DNA from: Gigantopelta aegis
Taxonomy: Eukaryota > Mollusca > Gastropoda > Neomphalida > Peltospiridae
Direction: 5' to 3'
DNA: 64,000 bases
Assembly (NCBI RefSeq): GCF_016097555.1
Contig: NC_054713.1
Location: 45,891,928 to 45,955,927, forward strand
Below, piece after piece: positions 20,948 to 33,475 of the stretch (position 1 is its first letter; each line of letters opens with the position of its first letter). The translations under genes were made by a program, and so were the position numbers. Under the pieces are notes generated by a model. It did no database searches and had not been told where the DNA came from. It saw only the letters and a list, made by a program, of their open reading frames with translations.

Positions 20948-23900
20948 TTACAACGGATTGTAGCCGTAAGGTTTAGATTCGATGCCATCGTCTAAAAGGT
21001 ATCCCTTATCATCTAATGGTGTCAGTGCAATTTTCTTTATTTTGATGGTATATAGTTCATTATGAAAAGATCTAATCTGATGATAAGAGGCCATGGTTTG
21101 TTTATGTTTTAAAAGACAATCTTTGAACATCTCGTGACGAAGATGCTTACGAATAAATGTTTTCTGAATGCCCTTTGCTCTCAGTTCTTCCTTCGTTACA
21201 CCTTCAGTTTTGTCCACTATATATGAATAATTTTTTGCTCGCAGCCCTACAAATTCCCTGATGATTTGTCCCCCCGCTTCGTCCTTCATGACACCGATAG
21301 CTTTGTGTCTGACTGTAGAATGGAGCGGGTGGTCTTTTGGATAGTTGGACGTGTCAAAAAGAGATAGATTTGCGTGCATGAAATCATAAGGGTCTCTCAA
21401 TGGTCTACCCACGGGAGCCGAAATTTGATATAATAAACTATCAGTGTCAGTCATGAGTACTTTTAAACATTTTCCATATTCTTTTAGCATGATATTGTAA
21501 TGAAAATCGTATAAAATACGTTTGGCGTGTTCCAAAATGGTGAAGCCAACGGACACGGGTTGATTTAGTGTGACTGACACTTTTTCCATGCTGACGGCGA
21601 CCAAATGTTCCGAAAAGATATTAACAGATTTGAAATTAGGTTTTGCCGTGTACCATCGCAATTTTTTTTGGTCTGTGATTAGTTCTACCTGTTGATAATT
21701 TCTGACATTTTGCAATTGTTTACCATAGACCGAATTGGATAATAATTTAAACAGATCTTTTGAAAATTCGTCCGTGGCTTCTTTGCGTTTTTGGGTATTA
21801 AAATCAATGTATGGTTTCATCCATGGATCTTGAATGAATGTTAATACTTTGTGGATTTTGACGAGTTTCAGGCCCAATTGCAGGTAGAACTGTAAAGTGA
21901 AAAAATGAATGATATAGTGACTCTTATCTTTTAACGTCGAAAACAGTTTGGTTCCCGTAGATTTTTCGATTTTGTTCCCCATTTCTTTAAGAAGGTCTTT
22001 GTGGTAGGGGGAGAACTGGTCGTAGGGGATGCTCTCTTTGGTGGGCCCAACGGGCAAGGTTTGATGAATGCGATGCAATTCTCGGGGATATTCTAAATCG
22101 CAGTCTAGAATATACCCCACGTCTCCCTCGAGATCAAGGTGGAGCCAACCGATGTTATTTACATCTTCTTGTGGCATCCATTCAAATTCCCCTAGAGGAA
22201 GTGGTAACGACATGGCCGCCCCATTCAAATTCCCCTAGAGGAAGTGGTAACGACATGGCCGCCCCATACAAATTGTTAACATCAAAATAAAGTAAGGTCG
22301 ACTCGGTTTGGGTGGGGTCAAAATCGGCCATGTGTCTGTTATTGGATTGTGCATATCTGTGATTGATGGATGCCACTCTCCCTCGAATACCCTGTTCGAT
22401 AAAATTGTACATGTCGGGGTCCGTGAACAGATCTAAACTCACTTCCGTCATTTTCAAACATGCATCCATGGCCATCCCCGGGAGTGTGTAATAATGGAGG
22501 GGATCTAATTTGTAATATTGCAAACACATGTCACGGAACGCTTCCATGACGTCCGTTAAAATCAATGTGTCTACGGAGACGTAAAGCTCCATGAACTCTC
22601 GGACAGACTGACAATGAAACGTGTCCCATATCCCACGTTCAAACAGATATTCTTCTTCGGTCACGGTCTCTTCTGTCAGAAAGGAATAAAACCCATCCCG
22701 ACTGGGGAAGACAGTTTCTTCTGGTTTTTCAAAACTGTCCACATATTCATAAAAATAGAGAAGTTTCCGGGTGAGCAAGTCCACGTGATCGGGAAAGTGA
22801 CCACGAAGATACTTGAATTGATCTCGGCCTCTACTTCTCAAATTGTTGGCCAATGTTTGCAAGCTGGTATTTAAAAACTTATAACTGTCTAAAAACCGGA
22901 GGCCATCAATTTCAAACATGAGAAAGTGTTCCGAATTATGGGGAATACATTTAAGTTTGCTTCCAGAAAACAATTCTGCCGCTTGCAAAATCAAGTGGTT
23001 GTCGTACCGAGATGCATTGTGACAAACCACAGGGACAAATTTACACTCTTTATAATTAACATTGCAATAGGAATGACACACTCCCCGAAATTCACCCGTC
23101 AGGTGGTCGTGGTCTATATGTCGGTCATGTTCTATTTCGTCCCCGCACAAATAACACACAGTCGTGCATTCGATGAGTTGTTTATCCCACTGCGTTAAAC
23201 GCACAGGGACCGGGTCTTCCAAGATCTCCTTAATCTCCTCATAATCTGCCAAAATGCTTTCCATAAAATGGTGGGCAGCATGTTCCCCACTGAACTTCTT
23301 TAAATCAAAAGAGTGGATACTAGGTTCCCGACAGACAATTTGATAAGAGTAGCCACATGGGACGTGATGTTGAATGCGTTGAGTGTGGTGACCATCAGGA
23401 TTGTCTTCCTCTAAAGGTGACAAGATGCATTCAAAGTCGCTGAAAATCACGAAGGGAACTCTGACCGTTTTAGACATGTGACCTAAGCCAAATTGTTTCG
23501 TCGTCTTGTCTGGTTCGGGCATTGTAGTTTTTTGAGCTTTGTGATAGCAGTATGATTTGTGATTCAAAAGGCAATCTTCCGAACTGAATGTCCAAAGACA
23601 TTTGCGACAGATGTATTTATTGTTGTGGTTATTGGATTGCCTCACCAATGCAGCCAATGAGGTGATCAAGACGTAATGCGACGTATCTTCTGTATTTATA
23701 AATAAAAGGTCGATGTGACGCTTTGGGTAAACGTGTGACACATTGTCACTGATTTTTAGGGGAAAGATTAAATTTTCTTCGTCTTCTTTTTTTTCTTTTT
23801 GACTATAGCCATACACGTTAATACTAAGATCATTTGCCTTTTCGAAATTACCCACATTTTTTAAAGCCATGGGGAATTTAAATCCTTCTACGTGCAATTC

Positions 23901-24890
23901 AGATATGTGTTGAATGTAATCATCTGGGAGATCCTTATGAGATGTAGATGAGGGGTGTAAATGAGCCAAAATGGCATAGATGAAACATTTGTCATCATCT
24001 AAATTCCTAATGTTGAGAAGACTTCTCTTTTTCCGTAATTCGGAGGGCAAAGGAAGATAAGAACTACCGCGGAACGGTTGAAACTGTGTTACTGTCAATT
24101 TAACATTCATGACCTCTTCAAAATCCAAACTGGATGAATCTCCTTCAAAATTATCCATATCAGTCATAATTTTTTGAAAAGCTTCGATATACATCATATT
24201 CAAATCGTCAGCTGTAGTAGCTGGGGTCATTTTAGTCCTAAAATACGGTTCGGTGTAGATCTTTTCACCATTGGGTGTTACTTTGCTAAATTTAAATTGG
24301 GTACATATGCCCCATTTGATGGAATGTTTTAATTCTGTTTCTGTTTGTAAATGTTGAACGATCTCAGGTTGAATTATTAGTAAGTAAAATATAGGATCAG
24401 CTCCCTCTTGACCACTAGGAACAAAATCAAACTCTCGCACCTGCCCGTTAATGGCTTGACGAGAGCACCCATTCGGTTGTCTGTTGGACCTCTTTGGTTT
24501 TGGTTCTACCCCACCCCCTCCTTGCTGCGCGGGACGTTTCAGATGTTTATGTTTTGTATGTGTCGTGAGAGCTTTGACAGATGGAAATTGTTTTTCACAA
24601 GCGCGACATGTAAAAGATTGATTGGAAGAGGTGGACGCTTGAATATCAGAGGCTTTGCATGCAGAAATATGTTTTCTGTAGCGGTCAAAGGATGATAGGA
24701 CCAGGCTACATGTCTGACACGTCAAACTATCACTATCGTTTAAATGATACGTTTTCATGTGTCTCTGTAAATTATCCTGACGATTAAACGTTTTCAAACA
24801 TTGCTCACACAAAAAAAACACTTTTTTACAGGTCCACAATTTGCTTGATGTCTTATTAATGATCGTTTTGAACCATATGTTTTGCGACAA
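20948..24890 (-). pseudogene. Polinton-type protein-primed DNA polymerase B, fossil
   Basis: A minus-strand family-B DNA polymerase relic. Parts in order: N-terminal C2H2 zinc fingers (CEQCLKTFNRQDNLQRH and two more), a long middle region, an exonuclease-type motif (FSDFECIL), a Cys/His cluster with DHDHLTGEFRGVCH, a palm motif (YFDVNNLYGAAMSLP), LLSNSVYGK, and the catalytic TDTDSL. This order fits Polinton/Maverick-type PolB, which copies linear DNA from a protein primer. It is broken, with about one break, and otherwise long and open, which suggests a fairly recent insertion. No capsid, ATPase, protease or integrase was seen in the surrounding DNA, so this is an isolated polymerase gene. 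Confidence 0.85.
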
Positions 24891-25758
24891 AACTGACAGG
24901 TGTAGACAGGGGTGGTAAAAGAATTTTGAGACATGATTCCAAACTTTTCTTCTTATTTAGTCAAATAAAAACTTTATGTGATAGCAAACAAGAATATGGT
25001 AATGCTGAAATCAATAACAAAGAGTAACATTATTCTTAGTAATCAAAATAAAACATGTACTGACTCAAACCAACATTGTCCATGATGATAATAAAGCAGA
25101 GGTCATTGACTTGGTAAATATTTTACTTTCGATTACAAATTTGTGTATATTATTTGGATATAGGGTGATCAAATTATCAAAACATGTTATATAACAAAAA
25201 ATACTCATTCTACTCTTAAAATTATTCATATTCCCTATTTCATCTTCTAACAAAACAATGTGTTATTGTACTGTAAAATTATGTTACTCATACATAAAAT
25301 ATTATTCATTATTAACTTATTATTCACAAATGACTTACCAAATCTACAATAACCAGGTATGTAGAGGGTTTTTGTTCCGTACGATCTTGTCAGCTGCGGT
25401 GTTCCAACGATAATAAACACTGCCTTCTTCTTCTGAACGCTTGATCAATACACCCGTTTGTAGCTGACCAACTTTTTTTTTTTTAAATATAAAATCGTGC
25501 ATATATAATACATTAAACAAAATGTTTACTTATGGTCAAGGTACACGAGTCCACACCTTATCTTGACCACTTGAGCCATTTTTAAAATGGACAAATGTAA
25601 CTTGGTTAAGCTTGTTGACTGAACACTTTAAAACTTCTATCATTTCGGCTAGTTCACCTCGATTCCACATCTCAGATTATTTACTATTACTTAGTACTAG
25701 TAATGGGATTGACCGTTTTAGTTTCTATTTAAGAACATTAGGCATATCATATTCAACC
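24891..25758. other. AT-rich DNA, no gene seen
   Basis: No coding frame, RNA gene or clear repeat was recognised between the polymerase fossil and the SINE at 25759. No inverted repeat was found that would mark the end of the fossil element. Confidence 0.5.
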
Positions 25759-26010
25759 TGCCTCGATGGCGCAGTGGTTACACCATCGGCTCACAGGCTG
25801 GCATATACTTGGTTCGCACCCCGGTACCGGCTCCTACCCATAGCGAGTTTTTAATGACTCAGTGGGTAGGTGTAAGACCACTAAAACCCTCTTTCTTCTT
25901 TAACACTTCTACTAATTCACTTTCCTATCTGGGAACGATATGAATAGCATTGGTCATAACTAGCGCCCCGGACAGGCGTGCGCTATAACAGCTTGCTCTG
26001 ATTGTGCATA
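25759..26010 (+). mobile_element. tRNA-derived SINE (family 2)
   Basis: The head TGCCTCGATGGCGCAGTGGT holds the A box and CTTGGTTCGCACCCC holds the B box of a polymerase III promoter. The body includes GACTCAGTGGGTAGGTGTAA. The 3' end ACAGGCGTGCGCTATAACAG and CTTGCTCTGATTGTGCA recurs as a fragment at 31484-31555. No target duplication was placed. Confidence 0.88.
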
Positions 26011-26319
26011 TTAAGAACTATCTTTTTACCTTTACCACATTCAGAAGACGAGTCTATTATGTATATATGAACACGTGGGGTGTCATCAGGCGAGTCTAAC
26101 ACGAACGAGTTTGTTAATTTCTAATTTAAACGTTTTCAGTGGACAAATATAAATACGGTTAAGCTTATTGTTTGTACACTTTAAAACTTCTATCAATTTG
26201 GTTTCTTCACCCAATTCCATACCTTATCTTGACCACTTGGTCCGTTTCTTTCTTCAATGATGGGCAAATACACATATGATAAGCAGCATAACTATTTCAA
26301 AATCACATTTCGTAGGATC

Positions 26320-26411
<92 letters not shown>
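26320..26411 (+). repeat. TA microsatellite
   Basis: A nearly pure TA run of about 90 bp with one ACAT interruption. Confidence 0.95.
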
Positions 26412-26412
<1 letters not shown>

Positions 26413-26444
26413 CATATATGTATATACTCCCAAATAAAAAACAC

Positions 26445-26960
26445 ATTATTTCTCCGTTCATCACAACTTTCAATAGCGGTTACTGTTTCCAAAATATCAA
26501 TTAACCTATTTACACGCGCCCGTCAAAAATGACATTTTGAACACGCCCACCTTTCCATCACGTGACGTCACAGTCACGCCCATCTGTCCATCGTAGTATT
26601 TCTCCGTTCATCACAACTTTCAATAGGGGTTATTGTTTCCAAACTATCAATTAACCTATTTACACACGCCCGTCAATAATGACATTTTGAACACGCCCAC
26701 CTTTCCATCACTTGACTTCACGCCCATCTGTCCATCGTGTGACATCATTCACAAAAAAAACAAAAACATTATTTCTCCGTTCATCACAACTTTCAATAGC
26801 GTTTATTGTTTCCAAATATCAATTAACCTATTTACACACGGCCACGCCCCCTGCCAATCCCAGGCCACGCCCACAGCACCTCATTCCGGACCACCTGGCC
26901 ATCTTAGGCCACGCCCCTTGTCAATCCCAGGCCACGCCCACAGCACCTCAGTTCGGAGGT
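26445..26960 (+). repeat. complex tandem repeat of 150-bp and 67-bp units
   Basis: A unit of about 150 bp beginning ATTTCTCCGTTCATCACAAC repeats two and a half times, at about 26448, 26597 and 26770. The first unit contains CACGTGACGTCACAG. The third unit passes into two copies of a 67-bp GC-rich unit, CAGGCCACGCCCACAGCACC. Frames across it are by-products. Confidence 0.85.
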
Positions 26961-27160
26961 GCGGATACATCCTACTTTCCCTCTACTGTGCTAGTGTCTG
27001 GTCGTCATCAAGATACTGATAGTATTCGCAATGACAGTGAATTTCAGATGAGTTTATACTGATACAAATTGAACTGGTTGAAAATGATTATTTAACTAAG
27101 GCTCGAACATTGACTAGAAGCTAGTTGGCTGAGACTGGCTTACCATGGACATTAGAATTT

Positions 27161-27328
27161 AGTTTTTTTGGCAGTTTAATTTAAGGTTGGGGTAGTGATG
27201 TGTTTGGAGTGATATCGTCATTTTGTATATTCATATTTTGTATATATATTTGTTAAAATGTTTTGTTGTTTGACTTGTTTCTTGGACAATATGTCTTACT
27301 GATAGTCAATCTCTCATCCATCTGTGAC
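27161..27328 (+). repeat. 167-bp dispersed repeat, copy 1
   Basis: The sequence from TAATTTAAGGTTGGGGTAGT to AGTCAATCTCTCATCCATCT is found again at 29632-29800 in direct orientation with few differences. The two copies lie about 2.5 kb apart. Confidence 0.85.
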
Positions 27329-28059
27329 AATATTGGTGACCATCATATATTTACATGGCCCATTTATTTAAATCTGAATTTCGATAGCACCAGTGCCCTT
27401 CTTGGCTCCTAAAACTATAGGGTAGATACAATAATTGTTGTTTATCTATCAATTTATAAGCAAGCTATAGCCAATTCCCTGATATGGCCACCATTTTGGT
27501 CGCCATCTTTGATTTTTCTTCAAGGGTGCCCGGGTGGCACCCGGTAGATTATTGATGTGCACCAAATTGTGCACACTTCGATCCCAAATTGGCATTTGGC
27601 TACTGGTCTATATGTTCCATTGACAAACATGATTTTCTTCTGACTAAGCACCTTGGGTTTGCATCTTTCTAATGTCATGATACCAACTTGTAGGTTATGT
27701 AAATACCTTCTGAGTTTCCCATAACAATTGCATTCTATTTAATCACATAAAATATTTATTATAATCAATTAATGCTTGTCCTAAACTATAGTCAAACAGT
27801 TAAAACAAGTAAAAATGTTAATTAGAATTGAAGATATGTGTAAAGAAATGTATTTTGAAATTTTATGGTGGCCATTTTGAAAACAAATGGTGCCATTCCC
27901 CCTTAAAAGTAAAATTTCATTGAGGTCCACATCAAATTTTATTTAGTACCTATCATAGCATCTTTTATCAAATGTGAACGATCCATGCGCTGAATATCAA
28001 GGGCAAGTATCAAATTGTACCCAAATCAGCTCAATGGCAGAACATCCCTTTGTCATTCA
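27329..28059. other. AT-rich DNA, no gene seen
   Basis: No feature was recognised. Short phrases such as GGTCGCCATCTTTGA and GGTGGCCATTTTGAAA look like repeat debris. Confidence 0.4.
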
Positions 28060-28250
28060 GATCTGCCTAACCAGCCTCTACTATAGGGACGAGATAGTAC
28101 ACCTCTTCATTCAACCTGTTCTGCATGCTCCAGGTACAACTAAACTTGCAGGACAACAATGCTCGAGCCAGGAGATCCCTAGGATGGACTACGTCATCCG
28201 CTATCCTGATTTGGCACTCATGGAGCATGAAAACTATCACCCCTGTCTGT
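28060..28250 (+). pseudogene. degenerate Tc1/mariner transposase relic
   Basis: The frame contains YYRDEIVHLFIQPVLHAPG, like the region before the second catalytic Asp in Tc1 transposases. A second frame gives LQDNNARAR, like QQDNARPH. The first frame then gives YPDLALMEHEN, like SPDLNPIEHLW at the third catalytic residue. Order and spacing fit the family, but frame shifts and changes are many. No terminal repeats were found. It is an old fragment. Confidence 0.45.
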
Positions 28251-29263
28251 TGATGTGAAGCAACTCACCTGCAGTAGGAGTTGCAAATCATCCCCAAACA
28301 AATTCCTAGGAACATAATAAGCTTTCCATGTTGCAGCGCTGAATCAAATGTGTTGTAGCTAATGTTGGCCATACCACCATTGACTTTGCTGCCAAAAGCG
28401 GGGTGTGGTCATTTTAGAGTAAGTGTAACTATTCTTGTTGCTTGAAATCAAATAGTCCCATGTAAATTTGTCTTATATGATTGACATTACCAGTGGATTG
28501 TGTGGGGTTTTAAAAATGTTTAATGAAGTGTTCAATTGGCCCTTAACTGCTTGTGACTAGTATATGTCATAAGTAGTTCACCAGTAATGGTTTTAATCTC
28601 CATTAACACAGTTTATACAGCATGTATAAGACTAAAGGCATTACATATAAATACCTTATTATTTACTGTCATTTTGACAAATCTTTGTTTCTGAATTATG
28701 TTTTAAAGTAATCTCAAGTTTTATCTCCACCCACTAATGAAAATATTCATCTACTGATGATATACACCCTTACGTGTATAAAAAAGAAAAGTTAGATAAT
28801 AGTTGAAATATTACATTCATTTTTTTTTAAATGTCCCTACCATCGATGATAGTAAACATACAGTAAGGTTATTCACATATATATATATTTTTTTAAATTA
28901 TAATAATAAAATAATAATAATAATAATAATAATTTCTTATAATATGGAAATTTACCCTGATCATTTAAATAATGGATTAATCCATCATATGCTTATTTAG
29001 TTGTTAGTGTCTACATAAGAAGGTGTTTACTTAGCTGAAATATATATTAGCTAACAAATAAGTAAATTAATATACCATATTTTGGGAAAAGTACCCTCGG
29101 TGGATGATCTTGTATCCCTGGTAGTTAGGTACTATAAAATCCACCCTTTTGAAACCTTAAGTGTCTCAATTTCCTAGAACTATCCCTAGCACTGATAGCA
29201 AACATACAGTAAGGTTATTCACATATATTTAAAAAAAAAATAATAATAATAATAATAATAATG

Positions 29264-29295
<32 letters not shown>

Positions 29296-29631
29296 TTTTT
29301 ATAATTTAGAAATCTACCCTGATCATTTAGATAATGCATTAATGCATCATATACATATTTAATTGTTAGTGTTTATATAAGAAGGTGTTTACTTAGCTGA
29401 AATATATATTAGCTAACAAATAAGTAAATTAATATACCATATTTTGGGATAAGTACCTTCGGTAGATGATCTTGTACCCTCGGTAGTTAGGTACTGTAAA
29501 ATCCACCCTATTGAAATCTTAAGTGTCTCATTTTTCTAGAACTATTCCTAGCACTAATAGTAAACATAAAGTACGGTTATTCACAAATATTAAAATATAA
29601 TAATAATAAAAATAGAACAAAAAATTCTTAT

Positions 29632-29800
29632 AAGTTTTTTGGGGGTTTAATTTAAGGTTGGGGTAGTGATGTGTTTGGAGTGAAATCGTCATTTTGTATA
29701 TTTATATGGTGTATATAAATTTGTTGAAATATTTTGTTGTTTGACTTGTTTCTTGGACAATATGTCTTACTGACAGTCAATCTCTCGTCCATCTGTGACA
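29632..29800 (+). repeat. 167-bp dispersed repeat, copy 2
   Basis: This is the second copy of the segment at 27161-27328. It lies inside the third 355-bp unit and runs directly into a minus-strand SINE. Confidence 0.85.
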
Positions 29801-29802
29801 CA

Positions 29803-29941
29803 TACCACGGCCTTTGTTACACCAGTTGTGGAGCACTGGCTGGAACGAGAAATAGCCCAATGGGTCCACCGATGGGGATTGATCCCAGACCGCCCTCGCA
29901 TCAAGCGAATGCTTAATCCACTGGGCTATGTCCCGCCCCAC
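29803..29941 (-). mobile_element. SINE family 1, minus-strand 5' half
   Basis: In reverse complement it begins TGGGGCGGGACATAGCCCAG, with the A-box region, and continues to CTCCACAACTGGTG and AAAGGCCGTGG. It corresponds to the 5' half of the SINE at 14829. The 3' half is absent. Confidence 0.85.
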
Positions 29942-30111
29942 TTTTACAAAAATAGAAAATGAAAATTACAAATAACAAATTGTAAATATACCCTGATCAT
30001 TTAGATAATGGATTAATCCATCATATTCATATTTAATTTTCAGTGTCTGCATAAGAAGGCATTTATTTAGCTGAAATTGACATTGCATATAAAATGAAAA
30101 ATCTACCCTGA

Positions 30112-31483
30112 TAAAATTATATCTGAAGTTTATAATTTTTTCAAAAACTACCCCCAGTATATATAGTATATGTGCAGCTTTGGTGCAATATAAAGCCCTG
30201 ACATTAGCCAAATAGCATTCTGTATATAATCTTCAGACTTTTTTCCGGCACTTGCACCATGTGTTACCAATGACAATTCCATTGTAGCCAAATAAGGTGA
30301 GTCACTAGGGTTCCAGAAACAGAAAAGATAAAGATAACCAGATAACCAGACAACAAGACAACCAGATAAATACAAGTAAGCCTATTAACTAGATAATATG
30401 TATCTTACCAATGTTGGCAATGAAGTGATAAGTAAGACTATCAGTATCCAAAAATTCGGGGGCGTGAATCAAACAAAACCAAACCAATACAACTTCTGAG
30501 ATGAAACCCGGTGTACATGTATACAATTGTTGATCAATCAATCAACCAACCAATCTCTCGACACAATGAATTGTTGACGGGAACTAGAATTACCATATAT
30601 GCACCATGCTTTTAATCAAAACATACACTATAAGGGTAAATTAACACCCTTCAAATTAGATAGGTAGGCTAGTATAACTCCCCCCTCTACCCTTGTATTT
30701 AATTATAATCCAAGGATAGGGGGGGTGGGGGGTGGCTCTTGAAATACCGTTGGATCACTAGAATAGGGACTTAGGACAGTAGGAACAACCTCAACATCAA
30801 TAGGGCTCACATACAGATAGCACGCACGCCGCATCAGTACATAGGGTGCATTGACTAATAACAATGCACCCGCCTCCATTTAATGGCCCAGCACGTACTC
30901 TAATAAGGAGCTGGACAAAAGAATACCAGCTCCGAGTACACACCTGCACTGCACCCAGGGGAAGCTGGACAAAAGAATACCAGCCTACCCTACCCAATCC
31001 CAAAAACTGCTGCTGGTCTACTCGGTACTTGGTGACACAAAAGGAGGAAACAACAACGGCCACAACAACAACTGGATCATCTCGACAAAACCCCCGGAAC
31101 AGCTGCCTTGCCTGCCAGTGTCTACACAATTGCACGAATCTCCCCTGGGTTGTCATGACACGACCAAAAGCGGGCAACCTAGGGAGACACCACAGCAAAC
31201 ACCGAGGTCTAATTAACGAGCTACTCTTGACTCGCTAATATCAAAACTTATACTAGCTCCGTTTTCGGCTGACCGTTCAAAATTCGCGCCAAAACTCTCA
31301 TCAAAACTGCGCACCTTTTCTCTTTGGCATATTAACTGCTCCGTTCAAAATTCCATAGCACCACCACCACCCACCCCCGCCTGTTACCGATCTTGATCGG
31401 ACTGCTGGTGCTCCCTTGCACCTGCCAGTGCAGGCGATCCCTCCTCTCCCTTCCCCACCTTTTCTGTCACGGCCGGCCTCTAT
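30112..31483. other. non-coding DNA; GC-richer patch with a 22-bp duplication
   Basis: AT-rich DNA up to about 30780 is followed by a GC-richer patch to about 31480. Near 30910 and 30963 the phrase AGCTGGACAAAAGAATACCA occurs twice, about 53 bp apart. A 133-residue minus-strand frame at 30797-31198 has no known domain and low-complexity valine runs. It may be part of an unrecognised repeat. No gene is called. Confidence 0.4.
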
Positions 31484-31555
31484 GCCCATGACAGGCGTGC
31501 GCTACAACAGCTTGTTCTGAACGTGCACGTAAAACCCTATGACCTGACCAAATAG
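31484..31555 (+). mobile_element. SINE family 2, 3' fragment
   Basis: The phrases GACAGGCGTGCGCTACAACA and CTTGTTCTGAACGTGCACGT match the 3' end of the SINE at 25759-26010. The tRNA-like head is missing. Confidence 0.75.
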
Positions 31556-32072
31556 CATGTAATATAATATACCACATTGTTAGGTCAGTTGTTGGGTCAT
31601 TTTACCCCATTCCCTCATCTTACCTGTAGGTGGTAGATAATGAATTAACCCACGATTATATATTAATTTTTACATATTATACTGTATATATATTCATGTT
31701 TACATATCTGATACAGGCGTTAAAAAAACAAAACTGCGATATATTATATTATTTAACGGGGAATAAATATTTGGCCGTTTGTATATAAATAACATATTTT
31801 ATCTATTACTATTAATATTTATTTTAGGATTCTATTTATTTTATTATAGGATATTCTTAATCTGCGTTGAGAATATCATATTGGTGCATTAGACAAAGCC
31901 TTTCAGGGTTGTTTCTCGCCATACTGGCTAGGGACGAGCCATTGGTTGGTTCTATCCAATGGTTATGTGTATTTGGTGTCACGTGATTGTGAGTCAGGGC
32001 CCGTGCAGCGCCTAGTGCAGACAGTCAGAGTACACGTTACATACTTACACAGGGTACAACGACTTGCCTTTT

Positions 32073-32075
<3 letters not shown>

Positions 32076-32131
<56 letters not shown>
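32076..32131 (+). repeat. TA microsatellite
   Basis: A pure TA run of about 55 bp. Overlapping frames give runs of Tyr-Ile and are not genes. Confidence 0.95.
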
Positions 32132-32135
<4 letters not shown>

Positions 32136-32339
32136 GAGGTTGTTAATTATCGTTTGAAATTATTTTTACAAAACCACGCGTATGGTGTGATAGAGCGTCA
32201 CCATTTGAATAAACCATCGAACCCTTCCCAGCCTTGTTGTGTTTGTTTTGGGGAAACGAATACTTTCGAGTAGGCTACATTATCACGTATTATTAATACT
32301 GTGTCACGTTTACTAACGATTAACAATGCAGCGTTGTTT

Positions 32340-32393
32340 GTAGTCCGATACATCTGTTATAAACTCAGTTGACGACAGGTGTATCGGACTACG
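32340..32393. repeat. short hairpin, 18-bp arms
   Basis: GTAGTCCGATACATCTGT and ACAGGTGTATCGGACTAC are inverse copies with one mismatch, separated by about 18 nt. It looks like a small foldback element or the remains of one. Confidence 0.8.
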
Positions 32394-33295
32394 TAGGTAC
32401 ATCAAAACATCGAAGTACAGATAAAAAACAACAACAACAAACAAACATTGAAAAACGCTTTATTACTTAATATTTTATTAAATGCTCGTTACAATAACAC
32501 AGATCTATATTTGGAATAATTTACCAATATAGTAGGGAATTAAGCCTACTCGTTCATATTTATGTTTATTTCCCGCGGAAACACTAGACTCCTTTGTGAG
32601 ATGGGGCGTGGCTTACGAAAAAGGGCGTAGCTTAAAATCGCATTTCGCGAGATGTTACAACCTGCTTGCTACGATTAAGTATTTCCGGTCATTAAAGCTT
32701 AAAATTAATTCTTTTACGTCATTTTCCACAAAATATTTTATAAAATAGTACATTTTAATTCATTTTTAAAAAATATTTATGGAGTCTCGGTGGTGTCTTG
32801 GGGTATCTTGGGGTGTCTTGGCTGTAAATAGTGAGACCGGAAACTACCCGAGAAGTATCTGGAATGATGGTTGATGATTGCAATATATTTTGTATGTTTG
32901 GCCAGGTTTGTTCATCTTTATCATACAATTACATAGCTTTTTATTATCCAGAAGTACATCGTTTGTTGCCAGGATGACCACAACAGGACTCGATGTTAAC
33001 ACGAGCCATTGCCTTGGCCTAATAGTAATGTGATATATCGTCGATGACCATTCCGATGATTCGTGCTTTAAATTCCGTGAGATTTGTTTTATGTCGTGCA
33101 GTTAACCCAGTCATCATAATTTTTTTGTCGTCTGCTTATCGTTCTTTTGTAAACGGATTTTTATTTTGCTTTATAATAGTGTAAAAGTGTGTACATATAA
33201 AAGTATCAATAAAAAACAGTTATAATTGTTCTCAAGCACATTCCCTTCAGAACATGTCGCTGGTTTTCAACTTTCACTTTCAGCTGAAGGCCTAG
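32394..33295. other. AT-rich DNA, no gene seen
   Basis: A small repeat, CTTGGGGTGTCTTGG, lies near 32800. No coding or RNA feature was recognised. Confidence 0.45.
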
Positions 33296-33475
33296 AAATA
33301 ATTTTGGAAAAATATCCGCCCGGTCCCCCCCTCCCTAACCCTAATCCTAACCTTAACCCCAACCCTAACCCTAACCCCTAAACCCTAACCCCTAAACCCT
33401 AAACCCTAACCCCTAACTAAAAATAATAATGGAGGGGACAGGGCGGATATTATACCATAATTTTTTGGTCATAAA
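33296..33475. mobile_element. foldback element with a telomere-like core
   Basis: The core at about 33336-33416 is CCCTAA-type repeat with variants CCCCTAA and CCCTAAA. It is bracketed by AATATCCGCCCGGTCCCCCC on the left and its near inverse on the right (GAGGGGACAGGGCGGATATT). The inverse match continues weakly outward through AAATAATTTTGG. A telomere-like tract between inverted repeats looks like a small MITE, not a chromosome end. Confidence 0.75.

Larger units (their letters stand above)
28838..30110 (+). repeat. tandem repeat of about 355 bp, three units, third interrupted
   Basis: Units begin near 28838, 29190 and 29550 with CATACAGTAAGGTTATTCAC. Each carries a TAA triplet run, CCCTGATCATTTAGATAAT and AAGGTGTTTACTTAGCTGAA. 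The third unit is split by the 167-bp repeat and a SINE (29632-29941) and resumes at about 29985. The TAA runs vary in length between units. Confidence 0.85.

Noticed and set aside
30797-31198. 133-residue minus-strand frame as a gene
   Set aside because: There is no domain, it contains valine runs from a low-complexity stretch and includes a duplicated 20-bp phrase; it is probably repeat-derived.
33336-33416. Chromosome end or fusion point
   Set aside because: The telomere-like tract is short, irregular and enclosed by inverted repeats with ordinary DNA on both sides.
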